54,754 bases of DNA from an uncultured Eubacteriaceae bacterium (GTDB lineage Bacteria; Bacillota; Clostridia; Lachnospirales; CAG-274): NCBI GenBank assembly GCA_947167715.1, contig CAMVJD010000016.1, positions 1 through 54,754 on the forward strand. Direction: 5' to 3'. Position 1 is the stretch's first letter, and every line of letters begins with the position of its first letter. The position numbers were made by a program, and so were the translations under genes. Shown piece after piece: positions 43,780-50,858 of this stretch. The notes below the pieces were generated by a model that did not search any database, had not been told where the DNA came from, and was given only the letters and a program-made list of their open reading frames with translations.

Positions 43780-43898
43780 GCAGAAATAAATTTCTGCTAC
43801 ATACTCATAACCAACGGAATTGCAAGCAATTCCAAATTCAGTGGGAGCTTGGACTCCTACTGAATTTTAAGTAAGCACCCCCGCTTTAGAAGCGGGGG
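43780..43898 (-). other. Four-hairpin array in the leader of the dockerin gene (possible IS200/IS605-type end)
   Basis: Consecutive stems are GCAGAAA/TTTCTGC (43780-43797), GGAATTGC/GCAATTCC (43816-43833), AAATTCAGTGGGAG/CTCCTACTGAATTT (43834-43867) and CCCCCGCTT/AAGCGGGGG (43878-43898). Such closely spaced hairpins recall the end of an IS200/IS605 element and its guide RNA, or a structured leader RNA. No transposase is present. Confidence 0.45.
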
Positions 43899-43904
43899 AC
43901 TTCC

Positions 43905-43940
43905 TTAGTTTGTTAAAAAATCCGACACTATGCGGCGCAT
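43905..43940 (-). CDS. Possible 11-residue leader peptide
   Basis: On the minus strand AAGGAG precedes an ATG at 43940 and a reading frame MRRIVSDFLTN with a stop at 43905. It lies just before the hairpin array. It could be a leader peptide or the remnant of a transposon gene. The evidence is only the ribosome site and spacing. Confidence 0.25.
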   Translation of the reverse strand: MRRIVSDFLTN

Positions 43941-43957
43941 TTTTTTCTCCTTGACTA

Positions 43958-43997
43958 AGCATTCCTATTTTTATTTTTCATTTTTTATAGGAATGCT
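43958..43997. repeat. 11-bp inverted repeat with AT-rich loop
   Basis: AGCATTCCTAT (43958-43968) and ATAGGAATGCT (43987-43997) are perfectly complementary. No T-run follows on the plus side, so it is not a typical terminator. It lies upstream of the possible leader peptide. Confidence 0.5.
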
Positions 43998-44084
43998 TTC
44001 CGATAACTTTATATTTTTATTATACAATACTTTCGGCTTTCTCACAATAAGGATAAAGATATTATTTTTTTAGGCAAAATTTGT

Positions 44085-44228
44085 TATAGTAAACGACATT
44101 TAAAAATGTCCTTTACTATAACCCTGCGGGGCATGCACACGACTGCGTACAAGGAATAAAGCCGCTTTGCGGCTCGCAGTCGGCGCAAGTAAACGCCCAA
44201 AGTCCAAAGACTTTTGTCGTTTACTATA
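44085..44228. mobile_element. 144-bp inverted-repeat element
   Basis: The ends TATAGTAAACGACA (44085-44098) and TGTCGTTTACTATA (44215-44228) are perfect 14-bp inverted repeats. The left end also folds on itself with TTTACTATAAC at 44112-44122, and the right end with AGTAAACG near 44188. A small stem GCCGC-TTT-GCGGC lies between. It has no coding capacity and resembles a small non-autonomous element. It accounts for most of the gap before the cupin gene. Confidence 0.65.
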
Positions 44229-44254
44229 AATATAAACATTTATATTAGAAATTC

Positions 44255-44659
44255 TTATTTCAGTTTTAAATAATCCTCATCCGAAACAGGTTCGCACCAT
44301 TCTGTTGAGCCGTTTTCGGCAGGAACTTCTACTGCCAGATGCTGGAACCACTCATTCGGGGCTGCACCGTGCCAATGTTTAACACCAACGGGGATATTTA
44401 TGCAGTCACCGGGGTTCAGCTCAACGGCGTCTTTCCCCCATTCCTGATAATAGCCTCTGCCTGCCGTACATAGAAGTATCTGTCCGCCGCCTTTTTCCGC
44501 ACAATGGATATGCCAGTTATTACGGCAGCCCGGTTCAAAGGTGACATTTGCAATAAAGACCTGCTCTTTTGATATAGGGTTAAGATAGCTTTGTCCAACA
44601 AAATATTTTGCAAAAGCATCGTTTTTAGCTCCGATTTTGAATACGCTGAGTTCTTTCAT
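44255..44659 (-). CDS. Cupin-domain protein
   Basis: A 134-residue single-cupin protein. Motif 1 reads GCRNNWHIHCAEKGGGQ, with metal-binding histidines and a glutamate. Motif 2 is PGDCINIPVGVKHWHGA. Such small cupins often accompany carboxymuconolactone-decarboxylase-like proteins, and here it closes the ten-gene operon. It may bind a metal and act on a small carbonyl or quinone-like substrate, or be a sensor. The substrate is unknown. No clear terminator follows. Confidence 0.85.
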   Translation of the reverse strand: MKELSVFKIGAKNDAFAKYFVGQSYLNPISKEQVFIANVTFEPGCRNNWHIHCAEKGGGQILLCTAGRGYYQEWGKDAVELNPGDCINIPVGVKHWHGAAPNEWFQHLAVEVPAENGSTEWCEPVSDEDYLKLK

Positions 44660-44674
44660 AATTATCTTCCTTTC

Positions 44675-45307
44675 CTATATAATTTTCTTAAATAACCTGT
44701 CGGCATTAAAGCCTGCAAACATAAACAATACGATCATCGCAATATAATCAATACAAAACCAAATATACGGTTCGGAATAGTCAAAGAAAACAAATATATT
44801 CCTCAAAAACATATATTGCAGCAGCCCTCTTTTCATAAAGGCATAAATTCCGTAAGCCGATATTGCGGCAAAAGCCGAAAATACAGCTTTTTTATGCTTT
44901 ATTTTGGCTGTCATAGTGCCGCCGTGTGTTCCTGCGTGAAAACTCATCAGCACAAATGCCCAGTTTGCCGCGCAAAGGTGAATTTTGCGCATCAAGTCAC
45001 CGGCGATATTTATTTTCATAAACACAAACAGGTGCTTTGATATCATTATACCGCTTATCATTGTTAAAATAAAGCAAAGCAGCAGCAAAAAATTTACTGC
45101 TGTCTGCATTATTCTTGCGGGCGTATACCTGCCTTTGAATACCGCCGTATACCATTTTCTGTTTATATAGTTATGAGCAATTAAAAGTATACCCATTGTT
45201 ATGCCTATGACCTCATGCGCCGTTTCACCCACAAGGGAGTAGCCCATTAAAAGCGGCAGAATAAGTGTCATAGCCATATCGAGTATCATCCTTATTTTTT
45301 TCATCAT
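44675..45307 (-). CDS. DUF4405-type membrane cytochrome-like protein
   Basis: A 210-residue membrane protein with about five helices. Histidines lie at helix positions in [27 protein letters not shown] and [10 protein letters not shown]. This matches DUF4405 proteins, which are thought to bind b-type heme and are found near flavin-binding proteins. With three flavodoxins in the operon it could move electrons across or at the membrane. The start overlaps the previous stop (ATGA). Confidence 0.75.
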   Translation of the reverse strand: MMKKIRMILDMAMTLILPLLMGYSLVGETAHEVIGITMGILLIAHNYINRKWYTAVFKGRYTPARIMQTAVNFLLLLCFILTMISGIMISKHLFVFMKINIAGDLMRKIHLCAANWAFVLMSFHAGTHGGTMTAKIKHKKAVFSAFAAISAYGIYAFMKRGLLQYMFLRNIFVFFDYSEPYIWFCIDYIAMIVLFMFAGFNADRLFKKII

Positions 45308-45858
45308 ATATATTTCACTATTTTTGCAGGCACACCGACAACAATAGCATTATCGGGTACATCTTTTGTTACGACCGAACCTGTACCTACAATGGCGTTT
45401 TCACCTATAGTCACACCGGGCAGGATATTCACCCTTGCACCTATCCATGCATTCTTTTTAATATGTATCTCGCCTGTTTTTATCACACGAATATTATTCG
45501 GTTCGTGATTGACTGTAAACAAACCGACTTCGGGACCCATCATTACACCGTCCTCAATAGTTATCGTACCTATTGACATTACCGTAAGACCGTGGTTTGC
45601 AAATACATTTTTGCCCAAAAACATACGGCAGGCAACATCTACCTGAAACGGCGGCGTAAAGTATGTGCCGTCTTTCATCTGATCGTTCAGCAGTTCGTTT
45701 TCAAGCTCGATTATCCTTTCCTTTTCGTTCGGGTCTGTTGAATTTATTTTATAACAGATATGTCTGCATCTGTCCATTTCTCCATGTGCTTCCTTATGAT
45801 ATTTTTCATCACGGATATCATATGGGATACCGTTTCTTAAATCTTCAAATACACTCAT
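45304..45858 (-). CDS. Maltose/galactoside O-acetyltransferase-like protein (left-handed beta helix)
   Basis: A 184-residue acetyltransferase. The N-terminal Mac domain ([20 protein letters not shown]) is followed by hexapeptide repeats of the left-handed beta helix, with catalytic-histidine region LFTVNHEPN and the end [20 protein letters not shown]. It transfers acetyl from acetyl-CoA to a sugar or similar hydroxyl. The start codon overlaps the previous stop by one base (TAATG). Confidence 0.9.
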   Translation of the reverse strand: MSVFEDLRNGIPYDIRDEKYHKEAHGEMDRCRHICYKINSTDPNEKERIIELENELLNDQMKDGTYFTPPFQVDVACRMFLGKNVFANHGLTVMSIGTITIEDGVMMGPEVGLFTVNHEPNNIRVIKTGEIHIKKNAWIGARVNILPGVTIGENAIVGTGSVVTKDVPDNAIVVGVPAKIVKYI

Positions 45859-46634
45859 TATTTCATCTCCTCCGCTGCCTTATTTATAATATTAAGTGCA
45901 TTAAGTGTGCGCGGATAGCCGATAAAAGGTATACAGTGCGAAATTATCTGTATAAGGAAATTTTTATCGTTTCCAATACGCATATTGGCTTTTGTGTGTC
46001 CCATGAGCTGCGGTTCACAGCCGCCCTGTGCGTAAATATAGCAGAATGTTATCATTTCGCGCTGTTTATAGTCAAGTCCTTTTCTTGTGTAGTAATCGCC
46101 GAAGCAGTTATCGGCAAGCCAATAATTTATATGCCTGCTGTCTTCGGGACCCGACTGCCAAAAATCTTTCATACCCTCGCCGAAAATATCGACCTGCGCC
46201 TGTGTGCCTGCTTCTCTGCGGTTTTCCGTTGTTGTAGTTGCCTGCGGTTCAAGCGGAAGGCTTATCCCCCTTGATTCAAATATTTCGTTTGTTGCTTTAA
46301 GGAACGAAAATACTCTGCCAATGCCTAAATAAGCGACTGCCTGGTAAACTATCTCCTTTGCTTCAACGGGTGTAACGCCCATTTCAAGTGCCGCGGGAAG
46401 TATAGCCTTAAATTCGTCTATGCCCTGACAGCCGAGAAGTACCGCAAGAATAGCCATGTGGAGGGTCTTGTCGTCTATCTTTTCCACACCGTCTTGAAGC
46501 GGCATATTTATTACCTCGTCAAAGGCAAAGTTGTCAAAACGCTCTATAAATTCGGGATCGGTCTCAAGAAATTTTGAAACATAGCCCGGAAACATTTTTT
46601 CGTGATATTCTTTTGCAAAGTCTGTAATCGCCAT
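45858..46634 (-). CDS. Carboxymuconolactone-decarboxylase-family protein with two repeats
   Basis: A 258-residue helical protein with two CMD/AhpD-like repeats, about 40-125 ([20 protein letters not shown]) and 165-250 ([22 protein letters not shown]). The CxxC redox pair of AhpD is absent, so peroxidase activity is doubtful. The start at 46634 with AGAGGT is preferred over an upstream in-frame start at 46661 that overlaps the preceding gene. Middle of the operon. Confidence 0.85.
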   Translation of the reverse strand: MAITDFAKEYHEKMFPGYVSKFLETDPEFIERFDNFAFDEVINMPLQDGVEKIDDKTLHMAILAVLLGCQGIDEFKAILPAALEMGVTPVEAKEIVYQAVAYLGIGRVFSFLKATNEIFESRGISLPLEPQATTTTENRREAGTQAQVDIFGEGMKDFWQSGPEDSRHINYWLADNCFGDYYTRKGLDYKQREMITFCYIYAQGGCEPQLMGHTKANMRIGNDKNFLIQIISHCIPFIGYPRTLNALNIINKAAEEMK

Positions 46635-46647
46635 GTTTTTACCTCTT

Positions 46648-47346
46648 TTATTTATCCGCAAGCCAGTCTTTGACTGTTTGTTTTACCGAATCATCATTTT
46701 TTTGTGCTGTTTTTCCTTGAACTGCAAGTCCGGCAAGCACGGTCGAATCGGGAAGCATTTGTTTAAGCTTTTCGTCCGTGCCCGACATTCCGCTGCCCTC
46801 ATGCGTACAGAATGGGATCACCGTTTTTTTGCTCATATCATAACTTTCAATAAAGCTGTAAACTATCATCGGCATATCGCCCCACCAAATGGGATAACCA
46901 AGATAGACCGTATCGTAATCTTCCCAGTTGTCTATGGTGCCAAGCAGTTCGGGGCGGGCATTTTCCGCCTGCTCCTTTTTGGCATAGTCGGTCAGTTCCT
47001 TGTATGCTGTCGGATAATTGTCAACAGCGGGGTAAAGCCTGAACATATCCGCATTTTTCTCTTCCGCAATTATATCTGCGATGATCGCTGTGTTTCCTTT
47101 GTCGATAACACCGACATTGTACTGCTCGCCCTCGCGCGAGAAATAGACAACAATGGTATCGTTTGCCGCTGTATCGGTGTTTTGTGCCGTTTCGCCGTCC
47201 TGTGTCTGCGGCACGTCGGCGGTCTCGGTGACAACAGCCTTTTTAACACTGTTTTCGGTGGGCTGTTCAACGGTAATATTCTGTTTGGATGCACCGCAGC
47301 CCGCCATACATAACATAATGCCTATTGCAAATATCAGCTTTTTCAT
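46648..47346 (-). CDS. Exported flavodoxin-domain lipoprotein
   Basis: A 232-residue lipoprotein with lipobox MAGC, a Thr/Glu-rich linker (25-65) and a flavodoxin domain of the Flavodoxin_4 type. FMN-binding parts are YFSREGEQY, YLGYPIWWGDMPM and PFCTHEGSGMS. An extracytoplasmic flavodoxin is unusual and fits the DUF4405 membrane protein as redox partner. The ATG at 47346 has AGGAG upstream; a GTG at 47352 is in frame but too close to the ribosome site. Confidence 0.88.
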   Translation of the reverse strand: MKKLIFAIGIMLCMAGCGASKQNITVEQPTENSVKKAVVTETADVPQTQDGETAQNTDTAANDTIVVYFSREGEQYNVGVIDKGNTAIIADIIAEEKNADMFRLYPAVDNYPTAYKELTDYAKKEQAENARPELLGTIDNWEDYDTVYLGYPIWWGDMPMIVYSFIESYDMSKKTVIPFCTHEGSGMSGTDEKLKQMLPDSTVLAGLAVQGKTAQKNDDSVKQTVKDWLADK

Positions 47347-47361
47347 AAACACTTCTCCTTT

Positions 47362-47868
47362 TTATTGCGGCTGTAAAGGTCCGTAGTAATAAGACGAGGT
47401 CGCACCGCCGTCGATAAGGAAGGTCGAACCCGTGATAAATGCGCCCTTGTCGCTCATAAGCAGTTCCGCAACATTTGCAACTTCGTCGGCCGTGCCAGGT
47501 CTGCCTGCGGGGCATTTTGCAAACATATTTTTGTAAAAATCGCCGCGTGGTCCGTTAAATTCGTCAAGCGCAAGCGGGGTCACGATAATGCCGGGGGCAA
47601 TGTCATTTATTCTTGCACCTCTCTCGCCCCATTTTACCGATTCCGCCATAACGCGCTTTTCGTTGCAGCGCTTTGCCATCTGGTAAGCGTGGAGAGTGTC
47701 TTTTATATTTTCGGGTTTTAAAATTTCAAGGTCTAAAAGTTCCTCGGTCGGTGTAGTTGCAAGCTGCCTGTCCTGTTCTGCGGTAAGCTGCGGCATTCTC
47801 CAACCCGACTGGCTTGAAATGGTAACGCCCACACCGCCTTTTGCAATAACTTTGATTACATCTTTCAT
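47362..47868 (-). pseudogene. N-terminally truncated short-chain dehydrogenase
   Basis: A 168-residue reading frame matching only the C-terminal two thirds of an SDR. It keeps the active-site serine region VTISSQSGWRMP, the catalytic YQMAK and the C-terminal FITGSTFLIDGGAT. The N-terminal Rossmann half with GxxxGxG, about 100 residues, is absent. The frame begins directly three bases after the LysR gene, so a deletion probably joined the two. Without the cofactor site it should not be a working oxidoreductase. Confidence 0.82.
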
Positions 47869-47871
47869 ATA

Positions 47872-48759
47872 TCACACCTCATATTCATTTTTCAATATTT
47901 TTATAAATTCTTCCGTATGTTTTGTGGAATTGTTTGCTTTGGCAAAAGCGCAGTAGCGCCGCATTATGGGTTTATCAGCCTTTGTAAGTTTTATTTTCTT
48001 TGTCACATCGCCAAGCTGTATCTGCTTTTCACCGCCTTCAAGCGGCATAAAACCCTTGCCCTGTATAAGCATCATCCTTGCATCTTCAAGGCGTTCCGAA
48101 AAAATTATATCGCTTTTGAAACCGAGGTCGTTATGATAAAAACTTTCTTCTATCTTTTGCTGAGATCTGTTTGCAAGCAGTATGCAGGGGATATTTTTAA
48201 GGTCATCCGTTTCGACCGAGTCAAGCCCTGCGATAAGGCTTTTTGCCGATATTTCAATGCAGTATTCCCGCTCCGTCAAAATTTCGTTTATATACTCGTC
48301 GGAAAATTTGCGGCGCTGGTCGTTTATGGCGATATCAAAGGTGTTGTTCCGCAGTTTTTCATACAGCTCGTCATGATTGCCGTAACTTATCTCAACGGAA
48401 ACATCGGGGTATTCGGCCGCAAACTGCGCGACCGCGCACTGTATCTCTTTATCGTTAAAGCCGCGCAAAACACCGATTTTAAGGCTTTCCTCGTTTATAT
48501 TGCCTGCAATGCGCGAGGTCTCTTTTATTATCGTTTCAAGGTCGGACATCAGCACAAGGCTTTTTTTGTAGAAATATTCGCCCGCGGGAGTTATTGTGAA
48601 ACTGCGCTTTGATCGTTTCAAAAGTTCCACGCCGAGTTCCTGTTCAAGCACTTTTATCTGCTGTGATATAGCCGACTGCGAAATAAAACATTCCTCCGCC
48701 GCATCGGTGAAGCTGTTGTTTCGGACTACCGACTGAAAATATTTTATCTGTTTAAACAT
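47872..48759 (-). CDS. LysR-family transcriptional regulator
   Basis: A 295-residue regulator. The N-terminal winged HTH reads FQSVVRNNSFTDAAEECFISQSAISQ (split across helices 1-3) with LGVELLKRSKRSFTITPAG. The C-terminal periplasmic-binding-like effector domain starts at about 90. It lies inside the operon it probably controls, on the same strand, with gaps of 12 and 3 bp to its neighbours. A TTAT-N7-ATAA palindrome before the operon promoter is a candidate binding site. Confidence 0.93.
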   Translation of the reverse strand: MFKQIKYFQSVVRNNSFTDAAEECFISQSAISQQIKVLEQELGVELLKRSKRSFTITPAGEYFYKKSLVLMSDLETIIKETSRIAGNINEESLKIGVLRGFNDKEIQCAVAQFAAEYPDVSVEISYGNHDELYEKLRNNTFDIAINDQRRKFSDEYINEILTEREYCIEISAKSLIAGLDSVETDDLKNIPCILLANRSQQKIEESFYHNDLGFKSDIIFSERLEDARMMLIQGKGFMPLEGGEKQIQLGDVTKKIKLTKADKPIMRRYCAFAKANNSTKHTEEFIKILKNEYEV

Positions 48760-48771
48760 AAACTATCTCCC

Positions 48772-49134
48772 TTAATAAGTTGAGGCTCTTGCATAAGTAA
48801 AAAGCCAATTTCCGTTTTTCTTTTCAAGCCGCATATTCAGCTGTAAACGCCATGTGTGCCTACTGCCGCCGAAGACCGCCGCATTTACCCTGCTTTTGCC
48901 TACAATTTCCGCTGTGTCATTTCTTGTTAGAACAAAAATATCCTCGTGTTCTGCGGAATAATAATTCAACACACCGTTTAAAATTGCTTTTATATATTCT
49001 TGTTTTTTCTGTCTCATGCCTGTCATATGAACAAGCACAAATGACTTGTCATGCAGGCGTTCAAGTGCGTATTCGTCTTTTTCTATCATCGCCGAATACA
49101 TTTGTTTATAAAGCGATTTTATATCTTCGTTCAT
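48772..49134 (-). CDS. SnoaL/NTF2-like protein
   Basis: A 120-residue protein of the NTF2-like superfamily (DUF4440-type): an N-terminal helix EDIKSLYKQMYSAMIEKD, then a curved beta sheet with HDKSFVLVHMTG, DIFVLTRNDTAEIVGKSRV and TWRLQLNMRLEKKNGNWLF. It may be a small-molecule isomerase or binding protein; no specific substrate. The start overlaps the flavodoxin stop (ATGA). Confidence 0.8.
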   Translation of the reverse strand: MNEDIKSLYKQMYSAMIEKDEYALERLHDKSFVLVHMTGMRQKKQEYIKAILNGVLNYYSAEHEDIFVLTRNDTAEIVGKSRVNAAVFGGSRHTWRLQLNMRLEKKNGNWLFTYARASTY

Positions 49135-49613
49135 AACAATTCACTTATCCCTTTTTCAAGCTCCGCCATATCGGTAACAAGTTTGTCGCCGCCCGTTGAG
49201 TCGAATTGTACCGATAATGTTTTCATAGTTCGTGTTTTGCATAATTTCTTTATATCCGCAAAAACGTGACCCGGCCAGCCGCCGTGAGTCTGTACAGCGG
49301 CGATTTTTTTGCCCTTTAAATCGTTTTCGGTAAGAAAAGTTTTGACTGCGGGAGCCATTGTATACCACCAAGTAGGAGTGCAGACAATTATATTTTCATA
49401 ATCGGAAATATCTGCGGATAAGGGCTTTATTTCGGGCATAAAGCCGCTTGTGACTTCTTCCTGTCCCTGATTTACAATATCGTCATAACTGCCCGTATAG
49501 GGTTTGACTGTTTCTATTTGCACAATATCGGCATTATGGGCTTTTTGTATCATTTCGGCAATGCGTTTTGTGTTGCCCCGTGCCTGTGAATAATAAACAA
49601 CTAATGTTTTCAT
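49131..49613 (-). CDS. Cytoplasmic flavodoxin
   Basis: A 160-residue flavodoxin. The FMN phosphate loop is YYSQARGNTKRIAEM, and the ring-binding loops are VCTPTWWYTMAP and THGGWPGHV. Second gene of the operon, 11 bp after another flavodoxin. It carries electrons as FMN semiquinone/hydroquinone. Confidence 0.9.
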   Translation of the reverse strand: MKTLVVYYSQARGNTKRIAEMIQKAHNADIVQIETVKPYTGSYDDIVNQGQEEVTSGFMPEIKPLSADISDYENIIVCTPTWWYTMAPAVKTFLTENDLKGKKIAAVQTHGGWPGHVFADIKKLCKTRTMKTLSVQFDSTGGDKLVTDMAELEKGISELL

Positions 49614-49623
49614 AAAGCACCTC

Positions 49624-50139
49624 TTATAAAACTTTCTTTAACCAAGCCTCGACCTTGCCTTCGGATTTTTCGCTTTCCGCACCGTGGATAGAAAGTCCCG
49701 ATTTAACATTTGCACCCTTACAGATATTTTTCAGATCTCTTTCGCTGCTGCCCATACCGCTGCCCTCGTTTGTGCAAAACGGGATAATGTTTTTGCCGCT
49801 TAAATCAAGTTTTTCCAAAACGGTAAACATACACATTGGCATTGTTCCCCACCAATTCGGGTAGCCGACAAAAATGTTGTCATATTCGGAAATATTTTCG
49901 GGCATCGCCTTTACTTCGGGGCGTGCCTTGTCGCGCAGTTCCTGTTTTGCTTCGTCAATACACTTGTAATAATCCTCATCATATGCTCTTGCGGTCTCAA
50001 CTTCAAACAAGTCCGCGTCAGTGTGCTTTTGTATAAATTCCGCAACTCTTTCGGTATTGCCCTTTGAGAGCTTTTTTATACTGCCGTTCCAATAATTTTC
50101 GCCCTTGCGTGAATAATAAATAACTAAACTTTTTGACAT
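49624..50139 (-). CDS. Flavodoxin, first gene of the LysR-containing operon
   Basis: A 171-residue Flavodoxin_4-type protein. It has an extended phosphate loop YYSRKGENYWNG, then LSKGNTERVAEF, VGYPNWWGTMPM and PFCTNEGSGMG. It resembles the lipoprotein flavodoxin at 46648 more than the neighbouring one. The ribosome site GAAAGGAAG precedes the ATG at 50139, behind the promoter at 50183-50211. Confidence 0.9.
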   Translation of the reverse strand: MSKSLVIYYSRKGENYWNGSIKKLSKGNTERVAEFIQKHTDADLFEVETARAYDEDYYKCIDEAKQELRDKARPEVKAMPENISEYDNIFVGYPNWWGTMPMCMFTVLEKLDLSGKNIIPFCTNEGSGMGSSERDLKNICKGANVKSGLSIHGAESEKSEGKVEAWLKKVL

Positions 50140-50182
50140 ATATATCTTCCTTTCATAATTGGATTTTTGTTTTTATATTTAT

Positions 50183-50211
50183 ATTTTATACCTGTTTTAA
50201 TAATAAATCAA
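50183..50211 (-). promoter_or_regulatory. Promoter of the ten-gene operon
   Basis: On the minus strand TTGATT (50211-50206), a 17-bp spacer and TAAAAT (50188-50183), about 45 bp before the first flavodoxin gene. Confidence 0.6.
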
Positions 50212-50220
50212 TTCGGATTT

Positions 50221-50237
50221 CTTATACATATAATAAG
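50221..50237. promoter_or_regulatory. Candidate LysR box
   Basis: CTTATACATATAATAAG is a 17-bp interrupted palindrome containing the T-N11-A core typical of LysR sites. It is centred about 20 bp upstream of the operon -35, where a LysR recognition site would be expected. Confidence 0.5.
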
Positions 50238-50253
50238 TTTTTCTTATAAAAAT

Positions 50254-50277
50254 GGGCGGTCTCTTACGAAACCGCCC
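50254..50277 (-). terminator. Terminator of the truncated alcohol dehydrogenase gene
   Basis: GGGCGGT (50254-50260) pairs with ACCGCCC (50271-50277). On the minus strand it is followed by ATTTTTAT. It isolates the operon from the remnant upstream. Confidence 0.8.
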
Positions 50278-50289
50278 GCAGCTATAAAA

Positions 50290-50520
50290 TTATAAACACA
50301 GCTTAAATATTTCTTCTGCATCATCTGGAGTGAGAGTAGTGAAACCTTCCAGTTTTCCCTCGCCGCCGCAAGCCTTTTTTGCCATAAGAGCAAAGTCCTT
50401 GTCATCAATGCCAAGATCCGAAAGTCTGCTCTTCAAGCCAAGTGTCTCAAAGAAGAATTTTTCCATTGCCTCTATCGCAGCCTTTGCACCGTCTGTTTCG
50501 GAAAGTGTACCTGCTGTCCT
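50290..50520 (-). pseudogene. C-terminal remnant of an iron-containing alcohol dehydrogenase
   Basis: Reading from about 50520 to the stop at 50290-50292 gives about 75 residues: AIEAMEKFFFETLGLKSRLS, DLGIDDKDFALMAKKACGG and LEGFTTLTPDDAEEIFKL. This is the conserved C-terminal end of BdhA/YqhD-type iron alcohol dehydrogenases. The catalytic and NAD domains are missing. Upstream it joins, out of frame, to the start of an unrelated secreted protein. Confidence 0.8.
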
Positions 50521-50698
50521 CTACCATAGTTTCCGACGGTGCCCAAGCGGGTTGTTCCGTTGTAACGGGTTTAAGTTCCTCGGCCTGTGTTATCTGCGCA
50601 AATCCGCCCAACATGCTGCCTACCTTGCCTGCGGGCGCAGTCACGATAACAGCAGCCGCCGCAGCGGCAGCAAACAGAAGTTGAGTTCTGATTTTCAT
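50447..50698 (-). pseudogene. Secreted-protein N terminus running out of frame into the dehydrogenase remnant
   Basis: The ATG at 50698 (AGGGGT upstream) opens a signal peptide rich in alanine (MKIRTQLLFAAAAAAAVIVT) and about 45 residues of an unrecognised mature protein ending ETMVEDS. The frame then enters dehydrogenase DNA out of frame and stops at 50447. The junction near 50520 marks a deletion that joined two genes. Confidence 0.65.
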
Positions 50699-50858
50699 TA
50701 CCCCTTTTGTGATTTTTGCTGAATTTAAATGTATTTTTTTATGCAATCTGCATTATATATCAATCTTCAGACTTTGTAAAGGCACCAGGGGCATGATTTT
50801 AAAATTTGTTAAAAATTTCTCAAACTGCCGCAAAAACAACTCCGCGGTCTGTGTAATT

